Shown here one piece after another: positions 43,746 through 56,569 of a stretch of 64,000 bases of DNA (within the stretch, counting starts at the first letter, position 1; each line of letters opens with the position of its first letter). The notes below the pieces were generated by a model, which was not told where the DNA came from, made no database searches, and saw nothing but the letters and a program-made list of their open reading frames with translations. The translations under genes were made by a program, and so were the position numbers. This DNA comes from Neurospora tetraspora (taxonomy: Eukaryota > Ascomycota > Sordariomycetes > Sordariales > Sordariaceae): positions 3,534,001 through 3,598,000 of the forward strand of contig NW_026944383.1 of assembly GCF_033439725.1 (NCBI RefSeq), read 5' to 3'.

Positions 43746-45588
43746 GTTGTCGGTTTGTCTATCTCGCTGCGATGGCGGGGCTGGGTGTGGTGGATGATGG
43801 GTGATGTGTTGGGTAGACTAGGAGGACTCGGATTGCGATAGTCCGTCGTCGGGAGGAAATGCGGGGAGATGGCGAGAGTCGAGTCGGTTGTTCAGCCTGC
43901 TCAGATGATGAATGTCGGGGTGTTCTTTCGTTGTTTCGTGCGTCAGACGTTTGGCTTGCGTCTACGGAAAGGTTTTGGCGAATATTGTTGATGGAATGGC
44001 AGTTGTCGCAAGCGATGGATAGTCCCAGTCGCGGATTGGACTAGATACTACGATGTTGTAGATTTGAGAGTTGGTTGGCGTTGTCGCATGCCAGGTGAAT
44101 TGAATCCGCCGTGGAAAACTGAACCCAGCCGCGTCGCCTCAGTCGCGTCTACCTTTCGCCACATAGGTGTGGCTGACTAAAGTTATGACCAATCAACGGC
44201 TGCGTGTTCTATGAGCTGACAAGTGGTTGTGGCTTGTCGTGGAACATCAACGACAACACATGGCATCGTCCAGAAGTTGTTACGGATGAAGTGGCCGTAC
44301 CTCGCCATACTGCATATTTCATCTTTGAATTTCATCGAATGCATTGCATCCATGGGCAAGTCAGAAGTTTGACGAACGTATAGTTTGACATTGTGAGTTT
44401 GCTGCGCAATCCTGTCCTGGCTTAACGCCTAGAATCATTCTACTTGTCTGCCATCCTCCGTTTCTATTCAAACATCTACAGGTTTCCGTCTAAAAACTCA
44501 TCGGCACCGGAATCTCATGGCAGATCCGGTGACCGGCAACCTCGAGACACGACATCGGTTGCTGACATCGGCGATGCTTCCACGGGACAGCTGGCCGGTC
44601 GTCAGTCAGTCACAGCGAACCGAAAGCCGGTGAACCCGGCGCTAGATCCGTATCGGTCGGGTACGGGTGGGGAGATTGGGGGTACGACACAAGATCCGGA
44701 CACGAAACATTGTAACAACGACACGCCCAAGCTTTCGGTCGAGAACAAATGCCACCAAGGTGTCAAAGTCACAACGGAAATGGATTGCTTCTAGCCACCA
44801 GACAACTTGCTCAATGACGGTCAATCAGAAGGGTTTGCCGTCTCCGGTTATCCTTGAGGCCTAACTGCTGATCCAGGGTACGCAAGCAGTGTTGGGTATC
44901 TGAAGACTGAAGAGAGATGGCTCGGTTGCGGGCAACCATTGGTAAGAGTTCGTCCAACCTCACACGTGGAGTAGTTGCGTTTCTGTGCAGCACGGCTGAA
45001 TCTCCCTGCGTTAAACTTTGTTGGAAAGGTGAACGTGGCCTACCCAAAAGTGAGGTTATCATCCAATCACCTTTGTGACGGGTCCCGGTTCTGAAGTTGT
45101 TTGGCTATCGGGCAACCAACACCGATCTTGACGATTCCAACAGTCAATGAATGAATGAATGGTCTTTGTGTGGCCAGACCCGTGGGTGCAGGCCGGTCTC
45201 AAAATTGTGATATCAAGTTGGGTGATAGGCGCCGAGATAAATCAAGCCATCTGTTAATTGTCGCGTGAGGTTTGTTGCAGTGGTGGCCTCGTTGGACGGG
45301 TGGCATGATGCAGAGAAGTTATCTTTGTTCACATGTTGGAAAGAAAGGGGAACTCTTCATCAGTCTTTCTCGAACTGCGCTGAATTGGTACTTTTGAGAC
45401 CCCTGCGCTGGGAGATTTGCGACAAGGATCCGCTTATTAGGTAGTGAACCCACCCGATTTGTCGATGCGGCGGCCTCCTGATGAGGGGTAAAGGCCGTGG
45501 ATTTTCCCACGCTGGAGTGGTGATGAAGTCCGATCTGCTGCATAGTTGAAGAAGCAAATTGAGACATTGAAGAGCCTTGGTGGTGAAG
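43746..45588. other. U2AF upstream region and intergenic sequence
   Basis: Promoter of the U2AF gene followed by sequence without recognisable genes; frames such as 44444-44794 (plus) have no motif. Confidence 0.45.
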
Positions 45589-45590
45589 TA

Positions 45591-45764
45591 CCGCTTTTTC
45601 TCACTCGATACGGTTTCACTCAACTTCACTCAACTAGGTATAGCGCCGGGTATATCTGGCTTCGACCAATCTGCTGATGAGTTGATGCGGGTCGCAGGAT
45701 TTCTTGGGAACGATCCAGTAATAGGATTGGTTTGATTGAAACCGTATCGAGTGAGAAAAAGCGG
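45591..45764. mobile_element. 174-bp MITE with TA target duplication
   Basis: TA at 45589-45590 and 45765-45766 flank inverted ends CCGCTTTTTCTCACTCGATA (45591 on) and its reverse complement ending AAAAAGCGG at 45764. The perfect match is 28 bp plus TA and continues imperfectly (CGGTTTCA-CTCAAC against CGGTTTCA-ATCAAA). No coding capacity. Confidence 0.8.
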
Positions 45765-45766
45765 TA

Positions 45767-47466
45767 GATAGAGCGGTTTCATGGTCGTTCCGGAGATAAC
45801 TGTTATGTAAATGTGATTACCGGGTCAATTCGGCGTCGAAGTCGGGTTGTCTGGACTCGACAGAGGTGCAGGTGCAGGTACCTAGTGTACTTGAGATGAC
45901 AAATATGGATGATACTCTGTGGCCGGTAGGGAGTCTCGGAAACTGACATGACGCATCTTGACGGTGCTACAGCAGCACGCACTTTTGGAAATCGACAAAG
46001 CATACTTGTCCGTATTATATCTCTGTTGTTTTTGCTTGCCGAACTTTGATTTGTGCCGTGAACCTGTCCGCGCTTCACCGTTCCCTGATCGCTTTGGCGA
46101 TCCTGTTGAGCAAGTCACGCCTAGAGTATGCACATTTCAGCTGGCAAGTGCAAGCGCGGCGATAAGTGGACTGGGATCTGCGGGGTACGTACCTCCAGTA
46201 CCTGAAGCTCTTAGCACCGCCATTATAACCTGGAAGCTCCCATGTTTTTGCGAGTAATGCCAAAATGTGATAACACTCGGGCTAACACAGACGCCGATAA
46301 AATTCCTCGGAGATGTTGGGGGATCTAGACGAGAGAAAATGAGAGTACATAATTTGGGCTAATTGAGGCTTGGGCTACCTCTAGGCTCTAGCCAGGTACA
46401 CGACGATGAAGCCACGCAAGCGAGACAAGCTGGGAGTCTTGGAGCGCATCTCCAAATTTTGACGGGAGCGTTGCACTTCTTCCCCCCAAGTCGCAACCCG
46501 CCGCCCAGCCCGCTTCCAATCACACCTCGCAGAAGCTCCCACTTCGGTACCATTCCCCGCCGTGCCTTGCCTGTGTGGACCTCATTCGACGGGAGCGGAG
46601 CTCGACCTTCTGACGTAGCGTTTGATCGTTTCCCAGCTGGCTGGCTACCACATCGCCAGATTCGAAGCAGTGTGAAATGTGAAGATGGAAGCAAAGCGTG
46701 AAGCTCTCCTCAAGAGGTTGACAGAGCGCCCAGGATGCCCCTTCTAGCTGGCATCTCCAGTTCCAGAACGCCAAGACGCGGCCAATAGGAGTTGGGAGGC
46801 TGCGTGGAGAGGCCCGGGCCGTGGAGAGCAACAGCAGCTTGCGCCAGCACGAGCAGCACACGAGCAGGACCCATCCCGAGCCTTGGATACCTCCACACTT
46901 GAGCTGCGTTCGACCCTTTTCAGCCATTTCCCAGCTGGGGGTTGTGCGGCTTCCATCCTAAAAAGCATTTGCTGCCTCGTCACTCCGGTCCGCTAGTGTT
47001 TTTTTTTATTTCCCTCTCTTCTTCTCCGGTCTCCCGTCTCCGTTCCGCCCTTTTCCAAACATTCAGTTACTCACGGGAGCACAGGTCCAACTTCTGTGTA
47101 CCTTGGCTGTAACACCCTTCCAAGGAGACCGGTTGGGTTTCCTTGTTACCCCCCTCTCTTCTAACCAACATCTTTTTGCACTTTCTCCCGCTCTCTACAC
47201 CCCTATAGGTTTCATCCATTATTGCTTCGGCTGCCCGGCCACTGCACCTGCAGCCACTCGATTTCTCCAGCGCCAATCGTCCTCGACCGGTGACGCCATC
47301 TGTCCTGGACAGTAGGGTTGCGCCTTTCTGACGGGACCTCCAGCTTTATATCGACGACACCTCTCGATAGCTCAGACAAATTGACTACACAAACGGAATT
47401 TCGAGCATATACAACGACAGCGACGCTACAAGTCAGGCTGCTGACGCTGCTTTCTCGTCAGACACA
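45767..47466. other. Intergenic region and tricalbin leader
   Basis: No recognisable gene; from about 47000 the plus strand is pyrimidine-rich (TTTTTTTTATTTCCCTCTCTTCTTC), a likely promoter and 5' leader of tricalbin. Confidence 0.45.
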
Positions 47467-50400
47467 ATGGCAACCCAGCAATCAGCACACGAGCTGAAGC
47501 AACAGGGCGCAATTGAAGCTGCACAGGATCCCAACAGCAGTGTCACGGCCGAAAACGCCGAGAAGAAGATCGTTGCCGACAGCCAGCAGCTCGGCATCAC
47601 TGCCTTCACCTTCGACCCCAATGCCAGCGCAGCGGAGAAGGCAGCACAAGCCAGAGAGGTACGTCCCTAGCCCTCAAGCAACATCATTACTGCTCCTACC
47701 TGACACCTTTACAGGCAATTCCAGATGGCCTTCGGCGACCGAAAGGATTAGCTATTGTTTCCGACCTCGACGATGGAACCAAGGCCGATGTCGACCTTCC
47801 CCCACCCTCAAAGGCCGGCGCCCTCGACCTCCCGACCACTGCCGATGGAAAGGTCATCGAGGATGACCGTACCCCTGAACAAATTGAAGCCGATTTGATT
47901 AAGAAGGTCGGCTGGGCTCCGAGGTTCGGCTGGCCCAAAGACCCCGAAGAAGAACAGGATTTGCTGGACCACGCAACATGGGTAGAATCGAACCTTTCCG
48001 AGAACTACTTTGGGGGTAAGCAAAAGGCCAAACGATATGCTTTCGGTGTGCTAGCTTTCTAACATGTAATCTCATAGAATGGTACCATAACGTGGCCGTC
48101 ATTGTTTTCGCCTGCCTCTCATCTTGGCTAGTAGCAGTGTTGGGAGGCGGCCTTGGTTGGGTCTTCATAATCATGGCTTGCTGCTCGACTTATTACAGAA
48201 CCTCTATTCGCCGGGTGCGCCGAAACTTCCGAGACGATATTACGCGGGAGCTAGGCCTCAAGAAACTGGAAACCGATAACGAATCCGTCGAATGGATTAA
48301 CTCATTCCTTGTCAAGTTCTGGCCCATCTACCAGCCCGTCCTCGCCCAGACCGTCGTCAACTCTGTCGACCAGGTTCTCAGCATGTCTACCCCCGCTTTC
48401 CTCGACAGCTTGAAGTTGAAGACTTTCACTTTGGGCTCCAAGTCGCCTCGTATGGAGCACGTCAAGACCTATCCCAAGGCCGAAGATGAGGTCGTCATCA
48501 TGGATTGGATGTTCAGCTTCACCCCCAATGATACCGCCGACATGACTGCACGCCAACTCCAGAACAAGATTAACCCCAAGATTGTCCTGGAGATCCGAGT
48601 TGGAAAAGCCATGATTAGCAAGGGTCTCGATGTTATCGTTGAGGACATGTCCTTTTCTGGTCTGATGCGCCTCAAAATCAAGTTCCAGATGGCGTTCCCT
48701 CACATCGAGAAGGTGGAAATGTGCTTCTTGGAGAGACCCAAGATCGATTACGTTTGCAAGCCTCTCGGAGGTGAGACCTTCGGTTTTGACATCAACTTCA
48801 TCCCCGGTCTTGAGAGCTTCATCCAGGAGATGATTCACGCTACGTTGGCACCAATGATGTACGCGCCCAATGTCTTCCCCATCGAGGTGGCGAAGATGCT
48901 CGCTGGTACACCCGTCGACCGAGCCATTGGTGTGGTTGCTATCACTTTGCATGGTGCGCAAGGCCTCAAGAACCCCGACAAGTTTTCTGGAACCCCTGAT
49001 CCCTATGCCGTCCTTTCCCTCAGCAAGAGGCAGCCTCTTGCGCAAACCAAGGTCATCAAGGAGAACGACAATCCTCGCTGGAACGAAACGCATTATATCA
49101 TTATCTCCTCTTTCAACGACTCCCTCGATATCGATGTTTTTGACTTCAACGATTTCAGAAAAGACAAGAAGCTTGGTGTCGCCTCCTTCCCTCTCGAGAA
49201 TTTGGAAGAGCTCAACGAGTTTGAGAACGAGAGACTCGAGCTTAAGTACGATGGCAAGGCTCGTGGCGCTGTGTCCTGTGATATCCGTTTCTTCCCCGTG
49301 CTTGAGGAGACTAAGCTTCCCGATGGCACTGTGGAACCTCCCCCGGAGTCAAACACTGGTATTCTGAGCTTCACTGTTGAACAAGCCAAGGAACTCGACG
49401 CATCAAAGAGCATGGTTGGCCAGCTCAACCCCTACGCAATGCTTCTACTCAACGGCAAGGAGGTGCACAAGACGAAGACGATGAAGCGCACAAACCAACC
49501 TGTCTGGCCCAACGGCTCAAAGGAAATCTTGATTACGAACCGCAAGCACGCTAAGCTTGGTGTTGCCCTGAAGGATGATCGCGATATTGCCGGAGATCAA
49601 CTTCTGGGCACATACCAGATTAAGCTAGATGATATGCTTGAGCTCATGGCCAAGGGCCAGGACTGGTACAACCTCGCTGGTGCCAAGACTGGTCGGGTGA
49701 AGATGATGGCCCAGTGGAAGCCGGTTGCCATTTCTGGTGCTGCTGGAAGCACTGGCGGCTACACCACGCCGGCCGGTGTCTTGCGCTTGCACTTCATCAA
49801 TGGCAGGTCCCTACGCAACGTGGAAGCGCTCGGCAAGTCTGATCCATATGTCCGAGTTCTGCTGTCTGGTATCGAATGTGGTCGCACTGTCACTCACAAG
49901 AACAACCTCGACCCCGACTTTGACGAAGTTCTCTACATTCCGGTTCATTCTCCCAAGGAGCGCCTCCAGCTCGACGTTATGGACGCCGAGAACATGGGCA
50001 GAGACAGGAGTCTAGGCCTTACCGAGATCTTCGCCGGTGATTACATGCACAAGGACCCCGAGACTGGTGAATGGCTGGTTCATGAGAAGAAGGATCTTCA
50101 TCAGGATGGTCTGCGCATGCACGGAAAGGGCGTTGCCAAGGGTGTTCTCTCGTACACGGTTGCTTTCTACCCTTGCCTCAACGTTGCTGATCCGGAGGAT
50201 GATGAAAAGGACGAACAGAGCGACCAGTCCTCTGAGCCTAAGCAGTCCTTGGATGTTCCGAGATCCTCCGATGCTGGCAAGTTCTCCTCCACTCTGGAGA
50301 GAACCGACAGCATCAAGCCAGAGAATGGCGGGGCTTCGAGACCTATTACACCCAAGACGCCGGTCACTCCCACTTCTATCGCGCCTTCGAGGAAATCCAG

Positions 50401-52125
50401 GGACGAGAAGGAGCCGCCCAAGCTTCGCCTCAACCCACAGGAACTGCTGCAGTATGAATCCGGTCTGATCATCTTCAAGCTCATGGAGGCCGAACTCCCG
50501 AAGAGCCAATGCCGCGTTGAGGTTTGCGTTGATGATTATGCTTTCCCGTCTTATGTCTCCTCGACCTCAAGGACGAAGACGCACACTTTTGATGAGATTG
50601 GCGATTGCTTCATTCGTGAGCTAGAATTCTCGAAGCTGACAATCAAGATCAATGAGCGGTCCGAAAAGCAGGAGGATAATGGCAAGGAGAACACGCTTGC
50701 TCGCCTGTCAGGAAACACCCTTGACACCCTCAAGCAATGCCTTGTAAGTCTCATCGCAAGCGGGCTAATTCAAATTCTTGACCATGGCTAACAGTCACAA
50801 TACAGAACAACCCAACTACCCTGAAACTCAAGAATGAGGATGGCAAGGTCTACTCGATCAAGGTTAGCCTTAAGTACGTTCCAGTCCGGATGCAGCTCGA
50901 CCCCAGTGAGAGCATCAACAACATGGGCCATCTTCGCGTCGATGTTTTGGATGCCCAGAACCTTCCGTCTGCCGACTCTAACGGCAAGAGCGACCCTTAT
51001 GTCAAGTTCGAGTTCAACGGTCAGGAGGTGTTTAAGTCCAAGACCGTGAAGAAGACGTTGAATCCCACCTGGAACGAGTTCTTCGAAGTGCCGGTTCCAA
51101 GCCGCATCGCAGCCACCTTCAAGGCTACTGTGTGGGATTGGGACTTTGCCGATAAGCCCGACTTCCTTGGTGCTGCGGACATCAACCTCGGTCAGCTCGA
51201 GCCCTTTAGAGCACAAGAAGTACGGCTTACTCTCGACGGCAAGTCGGGCGTGCTCCGCCTTCGCCTCCTTTTCCGCCCCGACTATGTCACCAGAACCAGA
51301 CAAGGAACGTCAACACTGGTTGGCACATTTGCTGTCCCCGGCAAGCTCGTTACAGGTGTCGCAGGCGTACCTCGGAAGGGTGGCGCCGCGGTCGTTGGTG
51401 CCGTTGGGCACGGTGTTGGCAAGGGCGCCTCCTTTATCAAGCGTGGCTTCCGCAGTAACACCAAGAGGGACGATGATTCGGATAGCACCAATAGTTCGGT
51501 CGAGCTTCCTACCATCGTCACTAATGCGCCAGAGGCTGCTTCGGGCCTGAAGCGATCGGAAGCTATTACAGAAGCTGACGGCTCTTCGGCCAACGAGCTC
51601 CATCACGCGCGGACAATGAGTGTGGGTGCATCCTCTGTTCGTAGCGCCATGTTCCCTGGAGCATCATCAGGGACGGCCTCTTTTACGGTTGTCTCTGCTT
51701 CTGGGTATCCTCCTTCTACAGATGTGTACGTCATGATTACACAAATGAAGGATGGGAAGTCAAAGGCCGTTGGCAAGACCAAGCACCGCAAGTCCTCGAG
51801 CGGCACTGTCAAATTCGACGAAACCTTCAATATCCAGTGCACGCCTGACTCGCAGTTCAAGATTGAGGCCAAGGAGCATCACACCTTTGGAAGCGATGAT
51901 CATCTGGGAGAGAGCGTCTACTTTGTTGACGAGTCGAACTCCGGACAAGAAAAGGCGCTGAAGGTTGGAAGCGGAACAGTGTACCTCAAGAGCGGGTTCG
52001 CTCCGTCTGAGAGTGCCCAGGACCCATCTAGTGCACTTAGCCCCGACCAGAGCCCCAAGTCTTCTAGTCTAAGGCGGAGCTTCCTGAGCAAGGGCGCTAG
52101 ATCCCCTAGCCGCGATGGTGCTTGA
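47467..52125 (+). CDS. Tricalbin: SMP and multiple C2 domain ER-plasma membrane tether
   Basis: Four exons: 47467-47658, 47715-48015, 48078-50743, 50806-52125; 1492 aa. Order: cytosolic N-terminus (about 165 aa); a hydrophobic hairpin (VAVIVFACLSSWLVAVLGGGLGWVFIIMACC, about 170-200) that anchors it in the ER; the lipid-binding SMP domain (about 220-440, from NESVEWINSFLVKFWPIYQPV to FIPGLESFIQEMIHATLAPMMYAP); then C2 domains starting at about 445 (GVVAITLHGAQGLKNPD), 590, 730 (GVLRLHFINGRSLRNVEALGKSDPYV), 1090 (GHLRVDVLDAQNLPSADSNGKSDPYV) and a weak last one at about 1340. Ca2+-ligand Asp patterns (GKSDPYV with WDWDF or FDFND) are visible in the first, third and 1090 domains. Yeast Tcb1-3 tether cortical ER to the plasma membrane and transfer lipids. 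A phospho-site-rich linker (about 880-950) and a basic Ser-rich tail are present. Confidence 0.94.
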
Positions 52126-53295
52126 TCTGGTTATGTACTTCTCCTGTGTCGTTTGGAAGGAGTCTGCGTTGACTAAACGGTGGCTTAGTTTGGCTAGGTC
52201 TGAAGGGATGATTGGGGATAATTAGGGCGTATCGAATAACTTGCCACTACGTAGGATACTTTGGCCAGCAATGATACCTTCTTTGCAGTACAATTTGCAT
52301 TGACGATCTACAAGTGCTACCATCTCACAATAAAAGACTTCTAACGGTCCTTGATAACATAGTCAGCTTCGTTGGAGAAATCTTTGATTGCGGTCCGCAT
52401 CCTGTTACTTGCGCTTCGTCTGAAGAGAGATCTTACCGGCCAGCTGGGTCCGGGAGGAAGTACCGTTTGCCGCAAGATCACACGTGGGTTTTTAACGTTA
52501 GTTCTTGCGGAAATTGCGTCTGGAGCATATGATACAAACGGCAGGCGTATGGACAGGATGAGGACAGAAAGGAATTGGGAAGTAAAAAAGATGTCAGAAG
52601 TTTCTTTCAACCCACACTTGTTTTTTTGTTATCTCGGTCCGGTTTACTATACATTTAAACGGTTAATCAACGCTAAAGAGACGAAATGTATAACCTAATG
52701 AAGTGTCCAGTGATGCCATGCCGTTGTTTAGTCCCGTCTTCATCAGGGGGTGACATGGTAGGTGACTTCCATCCCCAAGTTGCCGTGGTTCGTGGTCGAT
52801 CCACATGCTCCCGTCCCGCAGGAGGGGGTCGCCCCTAAAAGGGTGCAGTTTAGCGCCCCTTGCAGAAGTGGCTCCCATTACCGGTACCCACCCGACGACC
52901 CACAGGGGCACTCCGCTGTAACGTCCTGGACAATCCCGAGTGGCAGGCCATTCCCAACCAACATCGCAACGCGCAAACCTCAAGACTCCAGTTCCAGCTG
53001 GATTGTGAAAGTGTTCAAGAACTGGAGCTTCATCCCAGTCCGGTAAACATGACCTCTTCATGACCTTTGCCCTCTTCTAACGTTTGGATCAGAGCCTGGC
53101 ACGTCGCGACCTATCAATCACCTCTGTTTTGGCACCACGACTTACAGCATCGGCATCGAAGCCCTCGAGTATCCCCGACGACGGGACCCAGTGTTCCACG
53201 ACGTCGTGAAGCCGACCGCGATCGATACACACGCCAATCGCCTAACCGAACCATTCGCGGTTGCCGCCGGTACCAGAAAATCTGTATTGCCCACG
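52126..53295. other. Intergenic region between tricalbin and ELMO genes
   Basis: No gene recognised. An open frame runs from 53191 into the ELMO gene, but its first ATG is at 53296. Confidence 0.5.
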
Positions 53296-55614
53296 ATGGA
53301 TCAGGCCGATATACCGGCGCTGCTGTCGCGCCTCGCTAGTGACGAGGATGCCGCGCGCAAGATGGCCGTGTTCAAGCTCCAGTCGTCGATCAACGACCCA
53401 GCTTTCGCCGATGTCTTCATCGCCTCGGGCGGCCTCGTGGTCCTACGCCGCCTCATTATGACCACCGGCGGAAACACATTGGCATATGCGCTGCAGAGCT
53501 TGAGTCGACTACTCGAGGTGGACATGGGCTGGGATATCTTCGAGGGCCCCAATGCGGGAGAGCTTGTCGAGCGCGTGGTCGAGCTTATTGTTACCAACCC
53601 GCTCGTCAACATCCTACGGGGCGCCATGTCCATCTTGGTCGGCCTAGTCAGCCATTCGCAATCGACGGCCCACGGAGGCACGCCACGCACGCCAGGCACC
53701 TTTGGTTTTAGGGCGCTCAAGCCTGCGGTCGCGGTGTACCCGCAGTTCTTCGAACTGGTCATCATGCAGTTGCAATCGGCGGACCACGCCCTCTGCGCCA
53801 ATGCCTTGATGCTGATCAACGCGCTCATACGGGATGCGGTATCCAACGACAATGGACCTACCTTGCTGGTGTCGAGCTCAAAGGGGACAGTGCCTCCTGG
53901 TGAGGAGTGGTCCAAGTTTATCAAGAAGCTCCAGGACCTGGGATTGATCAAGGCGGTGTACAATCTCATGCAGAGCTCGTCTTTGCAGGATCTGGCGCAC
54001 CCATTACTTGAGTTCCAGACCCTGACCAAGGTCCTGCTTCGGAAATGGAGAGGGGTAAGGGTGGACTTGGAGCGGCCAGAGCACAGGAGAGCGCTGAAGG
54101 GCTTACATCTTGCGAGCGCACCGGAGAGACGGCAGGCCAACGGAGGCATGACGACTTTGTCCCCCACGGGGAGACCATCAACGGCCGCGACAGTTGTAGC
54201 CAGGGAAGAAGGAGAGAAGGAAACCGGCGGTGAGACTGCAGCAGGGAGGAAATCAAGCCGACGACATAACCCCGAGAAGTGGAGAAGATTGGGCTTCGAG
54301 ACAGAGTCACCCGCATCCGAGTTCGAAGTGGCCGGCTTCCTGGGCATGATGGACCTGACGGACTACGTGCGCAAAAACGAGGATGGCTTCCAGAAGCTGC
54401 TGCTCGAGCAGTCCAGCAGGCCGCTCAACGAACGGTGCCCCGTGGCGCGAGCTAGTTTGGCCGTGACTATGATTCTGTATGAACACTTTGAGGTTGAGCA
54501 ATGCGATCTGGACGATATCAGGAACGGTGGCTACTACCAGCTTATCGATGGGGGCGGCAAAGCACACGACAAACTCTTCCGCCCACTGTTGCTTCAATGG
54601 TCACGACTGCATACCGCTGGACTTCATGCCTTCTTCCGGATGTGGAAGGCGACTGGGGCGACTCGATATGACTTCGACAAGGTGGCAGAGCTAGTTCGGA
54701 TTTTGATCGATCAAGTGGTTGGGCAGGCCAGTAGAAGCAAGGACGTACTGGAGGTTGAAGATGATCTGCACGAGTATGATTCTGGAAGACTACGAGAGTT
54801 ACAGATGGATCTCCTAGAGCTCTCATTTGAGGATCAGTGGGGTCCCCATCTCTTCCAGGTTCGCGAAGAACTCAAGCACGAAGCACTGCAGTTCGTCAAA
54901 GAGCAGCGTATCCGCTGTCTCTTGCAGGGCTCGTGGTTTTCCAAGCCCCAGCCTCATCGCTCAAACCACTCTAGGTCAGAAAGCCTCAAAACCGGGCAAG
55001 ATAAGGGTAGCCGGCTGTCCCAGCCTTGGCGGTTCGCCAAACTCTCGCACAACAGGCGATATCTTCACTACGCCGACTTCGCAGAGCAGACAGCACATGA
55101 TCCCGGTCTAGAAGCTTTGACGGAGAAGATTGATTTGCTCTCCATCAGCTCCGTGGTGTCAAACGTCTCCAATGCGGACGACGCCGCAGCAGGAGGAGAG
55201 ACCGGAAGCCAGGCGTCCTCAAGCCTAACAAGTCTCACCAAGGACGCGAATTCTGCCGCGCAGGCGACGGCTAAGTCGACGACAAAAATCACGATCTACA
55301 GCCTCTCCGAGAACTTCTCGCCGGAGCTGGCCAGTTTGGCTGCTGCAGGCAAGACCAAGGAGCAGCCGATCCTGACGCTCCATCCTCTCAACCATAGTCT
55401 GGCCTCGGAGTGGCTGGACGGTCTGCTTATGCTCCTCAACCAGGCGCCCATCACGGCCGAGACTAACAAGCTCGTTACGCTGGTGAGCGAGTACGGTCTC
55501 AAGATACGTCTGCTTAATGTTAGGGCTGAGGCGGCCGATAATGGACCGGTTCCGGGCGCTGGTCAGGTGCCTAGTCGGGAGGGGCTGGATGAGGATTATT
55601 ATTATGAGATCTGA
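53296..55614 (+). CDS. ELMO/CED-12 family protein (Lmo1-like)
   Basis: Single exon, 772 aa from MDQADIP, the first ATG of the frame. The N-terminal half is an armadillo-like helical repeat region (LLSRLASDEDAARKMAVFKLQSSI, then SGGLVVLRRLI, AYALQSLSRLLE and ANALMLINALIRD). A charged insert (about 270-330) precedes the ELMO/CED-12 domain (about 345-510, FLGMMDLTDYVRKNEDGFQKLLLEQ). The C-terminal third has a PH-like fold (LLQGSWFSKPQPH and RRYLHYADF, with ITIYSL and LTLHPL strands) and ends in an acidic DEDYYYEI. ELMO proteins bind DOCK-type exchange factors that activate Rac/Rho GTPases; the yeast counterpart is Lmo1, which works with Dck1 on Rho5. Cytosolic; recruited to membranes. Confidence 0.9.
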   Translation: MDQADIPALLSRLASDEDAARKMAVFKLQSSINDPAFADVFIASGGLVVLRRLIMTTGGNTLAYALQSLSRLLEVDMGWDIFEGPNAGELVERVVELIVTNPLVNILRGAMSILVGLVSHSQSTAHGGTPRTPGTFGFRALKPAVAVYPQFFELVIMQLQSADHALCANALMLINALIRDAVSNDNGPTLLVSSSKGTVPPGEEWSKFIKKLQDLGLIKAVYNLMQSSSLQDLAHPLLEFQTLTKVLLRKWRGVRVDLERPEHRRALKGLHLASAPERRQANGGMTTLSPTGRPSTAATVVAREEGEKETGGETAAGRKSSRRHNPEKWRRLGFETESPASEFEVAGFLGMMDLTDYVRKNEDGFQKLLLEQSSRPLNERCPVARASLAVTMILYEHFEVEQCDLDDIRNGGYYQLIDGGGKAHDKLFRPLLLQWSRLHTAGLHAFFRMWKATGATRYDFDKVAELVRILIDQVVGQASRSKDVLEVEDDLHEYDSGRLRELQMDLLELSFEDQWGPHLFQVREELKHEALQFVKEQRIRCLLQGSWFSKPQPHRSNHSRSESLKTGQDKGSRLSQPWRFAKLSHNRRYLHYADFAEQTAHDPGLEALTEKIDLLSISSVVSNVSNADDAAAGGETGSQASSSLTSLTKDANSAAQATAKSTTKITIYSLSENFSPELASLAAAGKTKEQPILTLHPLNHSLASEWLDGLLMLLNQAPITAETNKLVTLVSEYGLKIRLLNVRAEAADNGPVPGAGQVPSREGLDEDYYYEI

Positions 55615-56569
55615 TGGTTGGACCTTTGGGTCTGTCTTCCGTATCATCATCCCCCTTCATTTCCATCCCCTTTGACAGGCGTGTTTCCGTTGGAACTCAC
55701 ACGCGCCCCGTTTTGTTCCATATTCTTTCATCATTTTCAAAATTATACCCACGATTTCAGTTTTTCTTCACCTTGTTCTTAACTTCCTTTTGTACCTTAG
55801 TTTCCGCGGAGCTTTCGGTTTGTTTGATGGTTGATTATACTGTACTATACCATAGTAATAGTTGCTAAAAGATAATTCTTGGACCTAATCCCTCCTTATG
55901 CCAGTTCATTCTCACAGATGATGACCGTGAATTATATTTGTGAGGCATGTACCGTTTGTTGTCAGAGGTCTAGACCAAAGAAGAAACATCGCTGAAAGAC
56001 GGGAACGGTGGGGCTTGCCCCTGATTTCCGTCAGCTCTAATAGGCGCACGTGGCTGTACGGTTGCACCTTCCTGCAGAGCCTACAGCGGGAGCTTATAGA
56101 GGCGGGGTAAGCCTGTTAGTGTAAAGCAACTGTTAATACAGACCACACTGCGCAGGCTTCGCTCGTACCTAACAGCTAACTGGCCGAAGAAGCGACGAGG
56201 TGCTCTTTGATGCGGCTCATGCACATGCCAGTCAAGTTCTTGGTTGCGTCACCGTTCTTCACTTTATCTTGACAATGACCTTTGTTGATCGTTTGTTTCA
56301 GAACACCGGGAAAGAAAGATCGGCCGTCTTAACTACCTATATTCAAACGGCCGCTATATTCCTCTCTGAATCATTGCGACTCAATCTCCCAACGTCGCTC
56401 ACAGGCTGACGAGGTATTTTCACCAGGAGGACGACATATGAGGTGACGTCCATCGAGAGACCTGAGCAAATTGAGAACAGGTATCCGGGGGCATCCAGCC
56501 CCCCCCAAAGTTCAAAGACCGGTACCCGGGGTAAGAAGAGGGTGTAGCGTGAGGTGGCTATACCATACC
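55615..56569. other. Intergenic region
   Basis: 3' end of the ELMO gene and promoter of the GRF gene. Nothing else recognised; a C-run (GCCCCCCCC) lies near 56500. Confidence 0.5.

Noticed and set aside
48302-49093. 263-codon open frame on the minus strand inside tricalbin
   Set aside because: Antisense shadow of a long, well-matched SMP/C2 coding exon; no motif of its own.
53191-53295. In-frame extension upstream of the ELMO protein
   Set aside because: Begins at GTG and has no ATG before 53296; family proteins begin near MDQADIP-like sequence.
53301-54347. 348-codon open frame on the minus strand inside the ELMO gene
   Set aside because: Antisense shadow of the ELMO coding sequence; composition is Ser/Pro/Ala-rich without any domain.
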